37,097 bases of DNA from the NCBI GenBank assembly GCA_947168315.1, contig CAMVLL010000014.1, forward strand, positions 1 through 37,097, in the 5' to 3' direction. This DNA is from an uncultured Bacteroidota bacterium (GTDB taxonomy: Bacteria; Bacteroidota; Bacteroidia; Bacteroidales; Bacteroidaceae). The position numbers were made by a program, and so were the translations under genes. The notes under the pieces were generated by a model. The model saw only the letters and a list, made by a program, of their open reading frames with translations, did not search any database and was not told the origin of the DNA. How positions within the stretch are numbered: the first letter of the stretch is position 1; every line of letters starts with the position of its first letter. Below are positions 1 to 10,137 of this stretch, one piece after another.

Positions 1-50
1 GGCGACCACCGAGATCTACACTCTTTCCCTACACGACGCTCTTCCGATCT
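1..50 (+). other. Illumina TruSeq universal adapter sequence (untrimmed sequencing/assembly artefact)
   Basis: GGCGACCACCGAGATCTACACTCTTTCCCTACACGACGCTCTTCCGATCT matches the last 50 nt of the 58-nt TruSeq universal adapter; insert sequence begins at 51. Confidence 0.98.
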
Positions 51-51
51 T

Positions 52-1134
52 TACGAAAATGGCTATCAGGAACTTATACAGAAGTTAAATGGTTTTCAAA
101 AACGGATGGTTGTTGTCGGACAGATGAACCTTATCTATCTGTTTGAAAAAAAATACGTTAAGGCTCTTTATAAGCATTTTGTATGGTTTAGCGAACAACT
201 TGGCAATCAAACCGTACCCGGACTTCCAATCCGCAACTTCGATACGGCGATATATGCGATGCCAAACGACAAACGAGAGGCGCTCCGTCCTGAATTACTC
301 ATCACCTATGGCGGACATATCGTATCTTCACAACTGAAGAAATATCTACGGAAATACCCTCCTAAGGAACATTGGCACATAAGTACGGATGGAAAGATCG
401 TGGACACATTCGGCTGTCTCACAACAATCATCGAGATGAATCCTTTCGAGTTTCTCGAACGAATAGCATTTTTACTCGAGAACAAACCGACAAACTATCC
501 GTTGGCGTGGGAAAACTATTGCAAAATCGTACCAGAACCTGCATTTGCTTACTCTGAGCCTATGATTGTAGGGCAATTCATCAAAGCCTTACCGACTCCA
601 TGCTCCCTTCATTTGGCAAACAGTTCAACTGTCCGTTATGCACAACTGTTCAGCATGGCGCCAGAAATCGAAGTCTGTTGTAATCGTGGCACAAACGGTA
701 TCGAAGGATCTCTTTCAACGGCAATCGGATATGCGGCTCTGTCTGATCAGCTGAATTTCATCATTATCGGAGACCTTAGTTTCTTCTATGACCAAAATGC
801 GCTGTGGAACAGTCATATACGACCGAATGTTCGAATCCTTCTCATCAATAACGAAGGTGGAGAACTGCTTCATAACCTTCCAGGTATGGAGAAAGACGAA
901 CAATCACGCGCCATCGTGAGCGGAGCTCACCATACATCTGCCAAAGCATGGGCTGAGACTCGCGGATTTGTCTATTACGAAGTAAAAGATGAAGAACAAT
1001 GGAAAGCAGTTCTTCCAACAATTACTTCTCCAGAACCTGCCGAGAAACCAATACTCGTAGAAGCTTGGACCAATAAAGCCAGCGACACTGCCCTATTAAG
1101 AGAATTTTATCATCAAATAAAAGATTTACAATGA
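52..1134 (+). CDS. menD: 2-succinyl-5-enolpyruvyl-6-hydroxy-3-cyclohexene-1-carboxylate synthase, C-terminal part (5' truncated at contig edge)
   Basis: ThDP-dependent family; LHLANSSTVRYAQLF and CNRGTNGIEGSLSTAIGYAA motifs are MenD-like. The open frame continues upstream of the ATG at 106 (YENGYQELIQKLNGFQKRMVV...) to the adapter junction, so 106 is not the true start. Confidence 0.85.
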   Translation, partial: YENGYQELIQKLNGFQKRMVVVGQMNLIYLFEKKYVKALYKHFVWFSEQLGNQTVPGLPIRNFDTAIYAMPNDKREALRPELLITYGGHIVSSQLKKYLRKYPPKEHWHISTDGKIVDTFGCLTTIIEMNPFEFLERIAFLLENKPTNYPLAWENYCKIVPEPAFAYSEPMIVGQFIKALPTPCSLHLANSSTVRYAQLFSMAPEIEVCCNRGTNGIEGSLSTAIGYAALSDQLNFIIIGDLSFFYDQNALWNSHIRPNVRILLINNEGGELLHNLPGMEKDEQSRAIVSGAHHTSAKAWAETRGFVYYEVKDEEQWKAVLPTITSPEPAEKPILVEAWTNKASDTALLREFYHQIKDLQ

Positions 1135-1523
1135 TTGAGAGAGACTATATCATGCGACTTATCCGCCAATTCTTGGCAGCCCTCGCACGATTCTTAAATA
1201 AAAAAGAACACCAAAACGACGAGGAAGAGATAAAAGAACTGTATGAGACATATATTGGCGACTATACTTTCTTTCATTCAGCTTCGATTGACGAGATTAT
1301 GGATAGTTTCCTGAAATATCCAGAAGGAGAACGCATATACAGAATTGAGATGTTGGCCGAACTTTATTATCGCGAAGCCGATCTGAAGAGTGAACCCATG
1401 CGTGAGGACTTGCTTGATAAAGCATTTAAACTCTTCTCATTCGTCGATCGTAATAGCAAAACTTTCTCATTTGAACGAATCAACAAAATCAACGAAATAC
1501 AAACTAAAAGAAAAGAAAAATGA
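1131..1523 (+). CDS. hypothetical protein, small, acidic, alpha-helical
   Basis: 130-aa ORF overlapping the menD stop by 4 nt (ATGA) and the next ORF by 4 nt; same strand; no recognised domain. Confidence 0.7.
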   Translation: MIERDYIMRLIRQFLAALARFLNKKEHQNDEEEIKELYETYIGDYTFFHSASIDEIMDSFLKYPEGERIYRIEMLAELYYREADLKSEPMREDLLDKAFKLFSFVDRNSKTFSFERINKINEIQTKRKEK

Positions 1524-2050
1524 AAACAATTACTCGAATCACCTTGTTCATCGGTTTTTGCCTTATAATGGTGAGCATAGCATCATGTGCAAAGAAAGAC
1601 GCTGACACACAATACGCCAGTGACATGCTGAAAAAAGGAACACCTGCTCCTGCTTTTACCTTAAACAGTCCTGATGGGAACAGTCTTTCATTAAGCGATT
1701 TCAAAGGGAAATACGTAGTACTCGACTTCTGGGCAAGCTGGTGCCCTGATTGTCGGAAAGATGCTCCGGAAGTGGTGAAGGCTTATCAACAATTCAAAGA
1801 TAAAGGCATTGAATTCTTAGGCATATCCTTTGATACGGATAAAGAAGCATGGATGAAAGCATTAAAAGAATTCAACATCCAGTATCCTCAAGTAAGCGAA
1901 CTTAAGAAAATGAAAGAAACAAAAATAGCCGGAGATTATCATATTGGATGGATTCCATCAATGTACATCATCGATCCGGAAGGAAATGTCGTGATGGGAA
2001 CCGTTATGGTGGAAAAGTTATTCAAACAATTGGATAAACTGACGAAATAA
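1520..2050 (+). CDS. TlpA/ResA-like thioredoxin-fold lipoprotein
   Basis: Lipobox (IASC), AHPC/TlpA-like fold with WASWCPDCRKDAP active site. Confidence 0.9.
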   Translation: MKTITRITLFIGFCLIMVSIASCAKKDADTQYASDMLKKGTPAPAFTLNSPDGNSLSLSDFKGKYVVLDFWASWCPDCRKDAPEVVKAYQQFKDKGIEFLGISFDTDKEAWMKALKEFNIQYPQVSELKKMKETKIAGDYHIGWIPSMYIIDPEGNVVMGTVMVEKLFKQLDKLTK

Positions 2051-2070
2051 CGTCTATCCGACCATTCGAA

Positions 2071-2125
2071 TATAACAAATCGGTCTGACATACTTGATTG
2101 TATATCAGACCGATTGTGTTATTAT
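2071..2125. terminator. candidate bidirectional terminator hairpin between convergent genes
   Basis: AATCGGTCTGA (2078-2088) / TCAGACCGATT (2105-2115) perfect 11-bp inverted repeat with extended flanking complementarity, between two convergent CDS. Confidence 0.7.
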
Positions 2126-2148
2126 ATACCCTGTCATTAATACCTAAT

Positions 2149-2868
2149 TTATAAAGGAAGTCTTCGCCAAATACAACGTGGAATCATGCGCCAAAAGAAA
2201 GTGAGACAACGCCAACGAGCATCGATCACAGCAACATGCTTTTTGCGATAAATAGCTGAAAGGATCTGTTTTGAAACTTTCTGCGGATTCATCAGCATCG
2301 GATAATGATTATCACCACTCAACAAATCCGTATCAACGAAACCAGGACGGATATCAGTAAACACAATATTTAGCTTACGGGTATGTGCCTGTTGCTCCAA
2401 TGCTTCGATATAGCAGTTCTGAAAGGCTTTCGTTGCAGAATATGAAGGTGCAGGACCTAATCCTTTTGTCCCAGCTATGGAGCTGATGACGGCAATCTGT
2501 CCACCACCATTCGACGCCATATATTGAAACGCCGCATCTATCATCCGTGTAAAACCTAACGCATTAGTCTTTACGGTATTTAGCTCAATATCTGAGGAGA
2601 GTTGAGGATTTTTCTTTCCAATACCAGATGCATAAAAGAACAAATCCATGCCACCCAACTGTTCTACAAGGTGCAAAAAATGTTCAGGAGCATCCTCTTC
2701 ATTCACATCAATGCGTTCATAAACGATTTCGGGATAAGATTCTTTCAAAGATTGAAGTCGCTCGACACGACGAGCAGCCACTCCCACTTGCCAACCATCG
2801 CTCAATAACAGTTTGGTTACCTCCAAACCCATGCCCGAACTGGCACCAATAATGACAGCTTTCTTCAT
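2149..2868 (-). CDS. SDR-family short-chain dehydrogenase/reductase
   Basis: GASSGMG Rossmann motif, YSATK catalytic motif. Confidence 0.9.
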   Translation of the reverse strand: MKKAVIIGASSGMGLEVTKLLLSDGWQVGVAARRVERLQSLKESYPEIVYERIDVNEEDAPEHFLHLVEQLGGMDLFFYASGIGKKNPQLSSDIELNTVKTNALGFTRMIDAAFQYMASNGGGQIAVISSIAGTKGLGPAPSYSATKAFQNCYIEALEQQAHTRKLNIVFTDIRPGFVDTDLLSGDNHYPMLMNPQKVSKQILSAIYRKKHVAVIDARWRCLTFFWRMIPRCIWRRLPL

Positions 2869-2874
2869 CTTATC

Positions 2875-5202
2875 CTATTCAAAGATATCATCCAATCCGA
2901 CATTCGTATCAATAATCGTTTCGCTATCAAGGATATCTCCACAAGGATTAAACCCTTCCGGTATTGAGAATGTCTCTTCTTGCGTATAACCTAACGATGT
3001 ATCTTTATAAACCTTCTGCATGTAAAGGCCATAGATAGGCAAAGCCATGGACGCACCCTGTCCATAAGTCATTGTATCGAAATGGATTGCTCGGTCTTCA
3101 CCACCAACCCATGTACCACTGACTAGCGAAGGAGTGAATCCCATGAACCAACCGTCCGAGTTATTGTTGGTCGTACCTGTCTTACCACACATATCTGCAG
3201 TGATTCCGTACAAACGACGTACACGATTACCGGTACCTTCATTGACAACTGCACGCAGCATTGTCAACATCTTGTAGCACGCATCCTCACTGATGACCTC
3301 ATTCATTTGAGGTAAGAACGTTGCTATCGTATTTCCTTCATTATCTTCTATCTTTGTGACAAACAAAGGAGCGGTACGAATGCCTCGATTTGCAAACGCA
3401 GTGTAGGCACTTACCATTTCACCTACCGATATTTCACAAGGACCAAGACACAAAGAAACGACAGGGTCTATCTGTTGATTCATTACTCCAAACGAATGAA
3501 TCAAACGAACTAATTGATAGGGACTTAATTTACCCATCAAATATGCAGTAACCCAGTTATCAGAATTAGCCAATCCCCAACGGATAGACACCATCTCACC
3601 GTAGTTTCTTCGGCTTGCATTACGTGGATGCCAAGGTCTTCCATTCTCATCAATCAATGTCTGCTCCACATGACGGACCATATCGCATGGCGAAAAACCG
3701 TTCTCCATCGCTAATGTGTACACATATGGTTTAATTGTCGAACCAACCTGGCGACGACCAACCATTGCCATATCATATTGGAAGTTTGTATAATTAGGTC
3801 CACCGACATATGCTTTCACGTAACCTGTGTGCGGATCCATAGACATGAAGCCAGCTCTGAGGAAATGCTTATAATATTTGATAGAATCAAGCGGAGTCAT
3901 GACCGTATCAATCTCTCCACCATACGAGAATACGGTCATCTCACGTTCGGTATTAAATTCCTTCATGATTTCAGCCTCACTCTTACCTTCTTTCACCAAA
4001 GCACGATACAAATCCGTTTGACGAATAGAGCGGTCCAGAATCTGTTTTACTTCTGCATCAGTAAGAGCACTGGTGAACGGAGCGGATTTCCTACCCTTTT
4101 TCTCTTTAAAGAACTGAGGTTGGAGATATCCAGCCACATGCTCTTGAACAGCCTCTTCAGCATATTGCTGCATCTTGGAATTCAAGGTCGTGTAAATTTT
4201 CAAACCATCCGTATAAATGTTATAGTTCGATCCGTCTTTCTTCTTGTTTTTCATGCACCAACCATAGAGAGGATTAGTTTCCCAAGCTACAGAATCTTCA
4301 TAGAACTGTTGTTCCTGCCAAGATCTATAATCGCTCCTCACTGGTTTCTTCGCAGTAATCACGCCACGTAGGTACTCACGGAAGTATGTCGCAAGTCCCT
4401 CTTTATGATCTACACGGCGATATTTCAATGTCAGAGGCACTTTTTTCAATGAATCAGCCTCTGCATCAGTAAGGTGTCCTGCCTTACGCATTTGTTCCAA
4501 GACGACGTTACGACGGCCTGTAGCCCGATCAACGAAACGACGAGGATTAAAATAAGAAGGATTCTTACACATTCCGACTAGTGTAGCCGCTTCTTCCGGA
4601 GCCAATGTCTTCGGCTCCTTAGAAAAATAGGTATTTGCAGCAGTCTTGATTCCAACGGCATTGTTGAGGAAGTCAAACTTATTCAAATACATCGTCATTA
4701 TCTCCTCTTTCGTATAATATCTCTCCAATTGTACAGCAATAACCCATTCAATCGGTTTCTGAAGCAAACGTTCCATCACGTTGTCGGCCTTTGGAGAATA
4801 AAATTGCTTCGCCAACTGTTGAGTAATAGTACTACCACCACCAGCATTCATCTGCATCATGACACCACGTTTGATTAAGGCGCGAATGAAAGCTCTTGCA
4901 TCAATTCCTGAATGTTCACTAAAACGAGCATCCTCCGTGTCTATCAAAGCATGAATCAAATGAGGAGAAAGGTCATCATAGCCCACATAAACGCGGTTTT
5001 CCTTACTATACGACCAAGTACCCAATAATTTTCCATCATCAGAAATAATCTGAGTAGCAAACTTCAGTGTAGGATTTTCCAACTCTTCGATTGGCGGAAC
5101 ATATCCGATCCAACCTTTTGCGATAGCTGTAAAAATAAGTACGACGGCCAAAAAACCAAGACCTAGCAATGACCAAAGTATGATAATGAATTTCTTTCTC
5201 AT
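2875..5202 (-). CDS. penicillin-binding protein 1A (bifunctional transglycosylase/transpeptidase)
   Basis: N-terminal TM; GT51 motifs (EDARFSEHSGID, GGSTITQQLAKQ); transpeptidase STIKP and KTGTTNN motifs. Confidence 0.93.
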   Translation of the reverse strand: MRKKFIIILWSLLGLGFLAVVLIFTAIAKGWIGYVPPIEELENPTLKFATQIISDDGKLLGTWSYSKENRVYVGYDDLSPHLIHALIDTEDARFSEHSGIDARAFIRALIKRGVMMQMNAGGGSTITQQLAKQFYSPKADNVMERLLQKPIEWVIAVQLERYYTKEEIMTMYLNKFDFLNNAVGIKTAANTYFSKEPKTLAPEEAATLVGMCKNPSYFNPRRFVDRATGRRNVVLEQMRKAGHLTDAEADSLKKVPLTLKYRRVDHKEGLATYFREYLRGVITAKKPVRSDYRSWQEQQFYEDSVAWETNPLYGWCMKNKKKDGSNYNIYTDGLKIYTTLNSKMQQYAEEAVQEHVAGYLQPQFFKEKKGRKSAPFTSALTDAEVKQILDRSIRQTDLYRALVKEGKSEAEIMKEFNTEREMTVFSYGGEIDTVMTPLDSIKYYKHFLRAGFMSMDPHTGYVKAYVGGPNYTNFQYDMAMVGRRQVGSTIKPYVYTLAMENGFSPCDMVRHVEQTLIDENGRPWHPRNASRRNYGEMVSIRWGLANSDNWVTAYLMGKLSPYQLVRLIHSFGVMNQQIDPVVSLCLGPCEISVGEMVSAYTAFANRGIRTAPLFVTKIEDNEGNTIATFLPQMNEVISEDACYKMLTMLRAVVNEGTGNRVRRLYGITADMCGKTGTTNNNSDGWFMGFTPSLVSGTWVGGEDRAIHFDTMTYGQGASMALPIYGLYMQKVYKDTSLGYTQEETFSIPEGFNPCGDILDSETIIDTNVGLDDIFE

Positions 5203-5226
5203 GGACTATATGAATGTTTGATGTTG

Positions 5227-5234
5227 CAAAAATA
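5227..5234 (-). promoter_or_regulatory. Bacteroidetes-type -7 box (TATTTTTG) for the PBP1A gene
   Basis: Matches TAnnTTTG on the minus strand about 25 nt upstream of the ATG at 5202. Confidence 0.5.
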
Positions 5235-5356
5235 AATAAAACTTTTAGAATGTAGGCATTTTTAATATAACTTAAACTAAATATCAAGGAAAGATTAATC
5301 ACTTTTATTTTTTTTTGTTACCTTTACGGCACTTAAAGATGATAAAAAGATACTTT

Positions 5357-6298
5357 ATGGAAAACAGAAGTCTAGTATCCATAGCCCAGTATACGCGAGA
5401 AAAGATTCTCTATATGTTGGATATGGCTAAAGAGTTTGAAAAGAAACCCAACCGTAAATTATTGGAAGGAAGAGTTGTCGCTACCCTCTTTTTTGAGCCT
5501 TCCACTCGTACCCGACTTAGTTTTGAAACAGCAGCCAACCGTTTAGGTGCTCGTGTTATCGGATTTACAGACCCTAAAGTGACCAGTTCGTCTAAGGGAG
5601 AGACTCTGAAAGACACGATTCTCATGGTTAGCAACTATGCAGATATCATTGTGATGCGCCATTATCTGGAAGGTGCGGCAAGATATGCGAGCGAGGTTGC
5701 TCCTATTCCTATAGTTAATGCCGGTGATGGAGCCAACCAACACCCTTCGCAAACGATGCTCGACCTTTATTCCATCTATAAGACACAAGGTACCTTGGAG
5801 AATCTGAACATATATTTGGTTGGCGACTTAAAATATGGCCGTACTGTTCACTCCATGATACAAGCGATGCGCTTCTTTAATCCGACATTCCACTTCATCG
5901 CTCCGGATGAACTGAGAATGCCAGAGGAATATAAGCAATACTGTGAGGAGAATCATATCAAATATATCGAGCATACGGAATTCAACGAGGATGTAATTGC
6001 GGATGCAGATATCCTCTATATGACTAGAGTTCAGCGCGAACGTTTCACAGACTTGATGGAATATGAACGCGTAAAGAATGTGTATATCCTGAAAAATGAT
6101 ATGTTGAAGAATACACGTCCGAATCTGAAAATCCTTCATCCGCTTCCAAGAGTACATGAACTCGCTTACGATGTGGATGAAAACCCGAAAGCTTACTATT
6201 TCCAGCAAGCGAAGAATGGATTATACGCTCGTGAGGCTATCCTTTGTGATGTTTTAGGTATCTCGTTGGATGAAGTAAGAGCAGACGAAAACAAGTAA
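5357..6298 (+). CDS. pyrB: aspartate carbamoyltransferase catalytic subunit
   Basis: [28 protein letters not shown] and HPLPRV motifs; ATG at 5357 preferred over the upstream TTG at 5315. Confidence 0.96.
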   Translation: MENRSLVSIAQYTREKILYMLDMAKEFEKKPNRKLLEGRVVATLFFEPSTRTRLSFETAANRLGARVIGFTDPKVTSSSKGETLKDTILMVSNYADIIVMRHYLEGAARYASEVAPIPIVNAGDGANQHPSQTMLDLYSIYKTQGTLENLNIYLVGDLKYGRTVHSMIQAMRFFNPTFHFIAPDELRMPEEYKQYCEENHIKYIEHTEFNEDVIADADILYMTRVQRERFTDLMEYERVKNVYILKNDMLKNTRPNLKILHPLPRVHELAYDVDENPKAYYFQQAKNGLYAREAILCDVLGISLDEVRADENK

Positions 6299-6303
6299 AA
6301 TTG

Positions 6304-6771
6304 ATGATTATGGATCAGAAGAAACAAGAATTACTAGTAGCAGCCCTTGAGAATGGAACTGTTATTGACCATATTCCATGCGATAAAGTTTTTACTGTCG
6401 TATCTTTATTGGAATTAAACGATGGCCATTCAAAGATTACCATCGGTAATAACCTTGACAGCAAGAAATTAGGCAAAAAAGGTTTGATAAAAGTAGCCAA
6501 CCGCTTCTTTACCGATGAGGAAATCAGTCGTCTATCAGTAGTTGCTCCCTCTGTTAAGCTGAATATCATTCGCAATTATGAGGTTGTCGAAAAGAAACAG
6601 GTAGAAAAACCTGAGACTCTCCGCGGCATTGTCAAATGTGCTAATCCAAAATGCATCACAAACAATGAACCTATGCCGACTTTGTTCCATAGTATAGACA
6701 AAGAGCATCGAGTTTATAAATGCCACTATTGCGAAAAGGAACAGAATCTAGAAGAAATGAAGTTAGTATGA
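6304..6771 (+). CDS. pyrI: aspartate carbamoyltransferase regulatory subunit
   Basis: PyrI fold; C-terminal zinc-binding cysteines CANPKC...CHYC; immediately follows pyrB. Confidence 0.95.
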   Translation: MIMDQKKQELLVAALENGTVIDHIPCDKVFTVVSLLELNDGHSKITIGNNLDSKKLGKKGLIKVANRFFTDEEISRLSVVAPSVKLNIIRNYEVVEKKQVEKPETLRGIVKCANPKCITNNEPMPTLFHSIDKEHRVYKCHYCEKEQNLEEMKLV

Positions 6772-7334
6772 AGCAAGACTGGAAACCTGGCACGATGATT
6801 TACCCGCTTCCGGCCGTAATGATCAGTTGCGGAAGTACACCAGAGGAATATAACATAATGACTGTGGCGTGGACAGGAACAATTTGTACGAATCCACCAA
6901 TGTGTTATATCTCTATTCGACCGGAAAGACACTCTTATGAGATCATCAAAAAAAACATGGAGTTTGTCATTAACTTAACAACAAAGGACCTCTCCTTCGC
7001 TACCGATTGGTGTGGAGTGCGTTCTGGAAAAGATTATAACAAATTCGAAGAGATGAATCTCACTCCTGGAAATGCGAAAATTGTTAACGCGCCAATCATC
7101 GAAGAGTCACCTTTATCCATCGAATGCAAAGTAAAAGAAATCATGGCTTTAGGTTCACATCATATGTTCATTGCGGAAGTCGTGAACGTGAAAGCAGATG
7201 ATAAATATCTTGACGAGCAGTCCGGTAAGTTTGAATTAACGGATGCCAATCTTATGGCCTATGTACATGGTGGATACTTCACCTTGGGAGAAAAAATCGG
7301 CAAATTCGGATGGTCGGTTGAAAAAAAGAAATAA
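6768..7334 (+). CDS. flavin reductase family protein (FMN-binding split barrel)
   Basis: [18 protein letters not shown]... and [17 protein letters not shown] overlaps the pyrI stop (ATGA), so the 6720 start is rejected. Confidence 0.88.
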   Translation: MKQDWKPGTMIYPLPAVMISCGSTPEEYNIMTVAWTGTICTNPPMCYISIRPERHSYEIIKKNMEFVINLTTKDLSFATDWCGVRSGKDYNKFEEMNLTPGNAKIVNAPIIEESPLSIECKVKEIMALGSHHMFIAEVVNVKADDKYLDEQSGKFELTDANLMAYVHGGYFTLGEKIGKFGWSVEKKK

Positions 7335-7361
7335 AACGTACAATGATAAATTTATTTTAAT

Positions 7362-7369
7362 TAGTTTTG
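7362..7369 (+). promoter_or_regulatory. Bacteroidetes-type -7 box (TAGTTTTG) upstream of glyA
   Basis: TAnnTTTG match about 30 nt upstream of the glyA ATG. Confidence 0.5.
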
Positions 7370-7399
7370 TACCGAATCCTAATCTTAAAATAAAACAAA

Positions 7400-8680
7400 A
7401 TGAAAAGAGATGATTTAATTTTTAACATCATTGAACAAGAACATCAACGCCAATTAAAAGGCATTGAACTTATTGCATCTGAAAATTTCGTAAGCGAACA
7501 GGTCATGCAAGCCATGGGATCTTGTCTTACGAACAAATATGCAGAAGGCTATCCTGGTCATCGCTACTACGGTGGCTGTGAGGTCGTTGACCAAAGTGAG
7601 ACCATTGCTATTGAAAGAATCAAGAAAATTTTTGGTGCTGAATGGGCTAACGTGCAACCACACTCTGGTGCACAGGCAAATGCAGCTGTTTTTCTCGCCG
7701 TTCTGAACCCTGGAGATAAATTCATGGGATTGAACCTTGACCAAGGTGGACACCTGTCACACGGTTCTGCAGTAAACACATCTGGTATTATCTATTCGCC
7801 ATGTGCATATAACCTGAATCCAGAGACAGGACGTGTGGATTATGATGAAATGGAAGCCATCGCTTTGAAAGAAAAACCAAAATTGATTATCGGCGGTGGA
7901 TCAGCATACTCTCGTGAATGGGATTACAAACGTATGCGTGAGATTGCCGACAAGGTTGGCGCATTATTGATGGTGGATATGGCTCATCCGGCAGGATTAA
8001 TTGCCGCAGGATTGTTGAATAATCCATTGGAATATGCTCACATCGTTACTTCTACAACGCATAAGACATTACGTGGTCCACGTGGTGGTATCATCTTATT
8101 AGGAAAAGACTTTGAAAATCCATGGGGTAAGCGTACTAAGAAGGGAGAACTGAAGAAAATGTCTCAACTTCTCGATTCCGCTGTCTTCCCAGGCATCCAA
8201 GGTGGTCCGTTGGAACATGTTATTGCAGCAAAGGCTGTAGCCTTCGGCGAAATCCTTCAGCCAGAGTTCAAGGAATATGCTAAGCAAGTACAAAAGAATG
8301 CCAAAGTCTTAGCAGAGGCATTGATGGATCGTGGATACAAGATCGTTTCTGACGGTACAGATAACCACTCTATGCTTGTCGATCTTCGTACGAAGTTCCC
8401 AGAACTGGATGGAAAGCTTGCTGAAAAAGCATTGGTATCGGCAGATATCACAGTAAATAAGAATATGGTACCATACGATACACGTTCTGCCTTTAAGACA
8501 TCAGGTATTCGTTTAGGTACTCCGGCAATAACCACACGTGGTGCGAAAGAAGATTTGATGGTTGAGATTGCTGCCTTGATTGACGAGGTACTTTCACACG
8601 TAGATGATGAAAAGGTAATCGGTAATGTTCGTAGTCACGTTAATGACTTGATGAAAAATTATCCGATTTTCGCATATTAA
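7400..8680 (+). CDS. glyA: serine hydroxymethyltransferase
   Basis: SHMT signatures [31 protein letters not shown]. Confidence 0.97.
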   Translation: MKRDDLIFNIIEQEHQRQLKGIELIASENFVSEQVMQAMGSCLTNKYAEGYPGHRYYGGCEVVDQSETIAIERIKKIFGAEWANVQPHSGAQANAAVFLAVLNPGDKFMGLNLDQGGHLSHGSAVNTSGIIYSPCAYNLNPETGRVDYDEMEAIALKEKPKLIIGGGSAYSREWDYKRMREIADKVGALLMVDMAHPAGLIAAGLLNNPLEYAHIVTSTTHKTLRGPRGGIILLGKDFENPWGKRTKKGELKKMSQLLDSAVFPGIQGGPLEHVIAAKAVAFGEILQPEFKEYAKQVQKNAKVLAEALMDRGYKIVSDGTDNHSMLVDLRTKFPELDGKLAEKALVSADITVNKNMVPYDTRSAFKTSGIRLGTPAITTRGAKEDLMVEIAALIDEVLSHVDDEKVIGNVRSHVNDLMKNYPIFAY

Positions 8681-8700
8681 TTTTTTAAAATTAAAAGTAT

Positions 8701-9384
8701 ATGAAGAAGACTAAATTAATGGCATTGTTACTGAGTGTAACTTTAGTACTCAGTGGTTGTGGAAACATGAATAATACTGCTAAAGGTGGTATTATCGGTG
8801 GTGGTGGCGGTGCTGCTTTAGGTGCTGCTATTGGAGCAATTATCGGTCACGGTAAGGGTGCTGCTATCGGTGCTGCTGTTGGAGCAGCTGTAGGAACTGG
8901 TGCTGGTGTTATCATTGGCAAGAAAATGGACAAGAAAGCTGCTGAAGCTGCCGCTATTGAAGGCGCTCAAGTTGAGCAAGTATTGGACAGCAACGGTTTG
9001 CAAGCTGTGAAGGTAACATTCGATTCTGGTATTTTGTTTGGTTTCAATAGCGCTGCTTTAAGCCAATCTGCAAAGAATTCATTGACCAACTTCTCTAAGA
9101 TCCTGAAGGAAGATCCAACTCTTGATATTGCTATTTACGGACATACCGATAAGGTTGGTACTTTAGAGGCAAATCAAAAGGTTTCAACAAACCGTGCAAA
9201 CGCTGTTGCTGATTACCTGAAAGGTCAAGGCGTTTCCGCTTCTCAGTTGAAGTATGTTGAAGGTAAGGGTTATAGCGAGTACAATGAAGAATTGTCAGCT
9301 GCCGCTAACCGTCGAGTAGAAGTATTTATGTATGCTAGTAAGGAGATGATTCAAGCTGCTGAGGCTGAAGCTAAGACTCTTTAA
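8701..9384 (+). CDS. glycine-zipper plus OmpA-domain lipoprotein
   Basis: Lipobox LSGC; Gly/Ala-rich GGGGGAALGAAIGAIIG; C-terminal OmpA peptidoglycan-binding domain (IYGHTDKVGT...NRANAVADYLKGQGV...NRRVEVFM). Confidence 0.93.
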   Translation: MKKTKLMALLLSVTLVLSGCGNMNNTAKGGIIGGGGGAALGAAIGAIIGHGKGAAIGAAVGAAVGTGAGVIIGKKMDKKAAEAAAIEGAQVEQVLDSNGLQAVKVTFDSGILFGFNSAALSQSAKNSLTNFSKILKEDPTLDIAIYGHTDKVGTLEANQKVSTNRANAVADYLKGQGVSASQLKYVEGKGYSEYNEELSAAANRRVEVFMYASKEMIQAAEAEAKTL

Positions 9385-9403
9385 TCATCTACTTGATATA
9401 AGA

Positions 9404-9440
9404 AAAGGGTAACCCCATTAGTGGGTTACCCTTTCTTTTT
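9404..9440. terminator. intrinsic terminator, possibly bidirectional
   Basis: AAAGGGTAACCC (9404-9415) / GGGTTACCCTTT (9423-9434) followed by CTTTTT; lies between convergent genes. Confidence 0.9.
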
Positions 9441-10055
9441 ATAATAATCCTCTCCTTTTAAAGTCGGTAGGCAAATATTAAAACGAACTGCTACTAAGCG
9501 CGTGATGAACACCGCAAAACCTGCTGAGATCTGACAAGTAAAGTCGCTCATGCCTATCAATGACAGTATCCAGTAAAGCAATCCGCCTACCACACAGGCC
9601 ATCGCATAGATTTCCTTACGGAAAATTAAGGGTATCTCGTTGATAAACACATCACGGATAACACCTCCGGCGGCTCCCGTAATACTTCCCATGATTATTG
9701 CGACCCAAAAAGGGAAACCTAACATTAAACTATGACTTATACCAACAACGGTAAACAGTGATAAACCTACACTATCAAAGAAAAATATCGTATTGTTCAT
9801 CGTAATCACATACTTTCCAAACGCAATAACCCAAAACAAAGCCAGCGCCGTACATATCAAATATATCGGTGATTGCATCCAAGCAGGCGTCACTCCCAAC
9901 AAAATATCACGAAGAGTTCCTCCACCAATTGCAGTAGCGAATCCAACAACATACGCACCAAACCAATCAAAACGCTTTGCTGAAGCCAAACGAATACCAC
10001 TTGTCGCAAAAGCAAACGTTCCTGCAAAATCTAATACCTGAACAAAAGAAACCAT
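9426..10055 (-). CDS. trimeric intracellular cation (TRIC)/YadS-family membrane protein
   Basis: Repeated GGGTLRD/GGVIRD motifs with multiple TM helices; start revised to the ATG at 10055 because the predicted promoter lies downstream of the longest-ORF start at 10088. Confidence 0.88.
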   Translation of the reverse strand: MVSFVQVLDFAGTFAFATSGIRLASAKRFDWFGAYVVGFATAIGGGTLRDILLGVTPAWMQSPIYLICTALALFWVIAFGKYVITMNNTIFFFDSVGLSLFTVVGISHSLMLGFPFWVAIIMGSITGAAGGVIRDVFINEIPLIFRKEIYAMACVVGGLLYWILSLIGMSDFTCQISAGFAVFITRLVAVRFNICLPTLKGEDYYKKKG

Positions 10056-10075
10056 ATCATTTTGAATTTTGGCTG

Positions 10076-10083
10076 CAAAAGTA
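10076..10083 (-). promoter_or_regulatory. -7 box (TACTTTTG) for the TRIC-family gene
   Basis: TAnnTTTG match on the minus strand. Confidence 0.5.
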
Positions 10084-10105
10084 ATCATTTATTCAAATAA
10101 AAAAC

Positions 10106-10113
10106 TAACTTTG
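10106..10113 (+). promoter_or_regulatory. -7 box (TAACTTTG) for the UDP-GlcNAc 2-epimerase gene
   Basis: TAnnTTTG match 25 nt upstream of the ATG at 10138. Confidence 0.55.
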
Positions 10114-10137
10114 CTTGAAATTAAAAACAATAAGAGG

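Noticed and set aside
1-105. Reading the region before the ATG at 106 as a promoter for menD
   Set aside because: Bases 1-50 are adapter and 52-105 are in-frame menD coding sequence.
3778-4371. 197-aa plus-strand ORF opposite PBP1A
   Set aside because: Antisense to a well-supported PBP1A coding region; no recognisable domain, and low-quality composition typical of shadow ORFs.
6788-6803. TGGCACGATGATTTAC as a second sigma-54 promoter
   Set aside because: Good -24 match but the -12 GC is missing, and it lies within the flavin reductase coding start.
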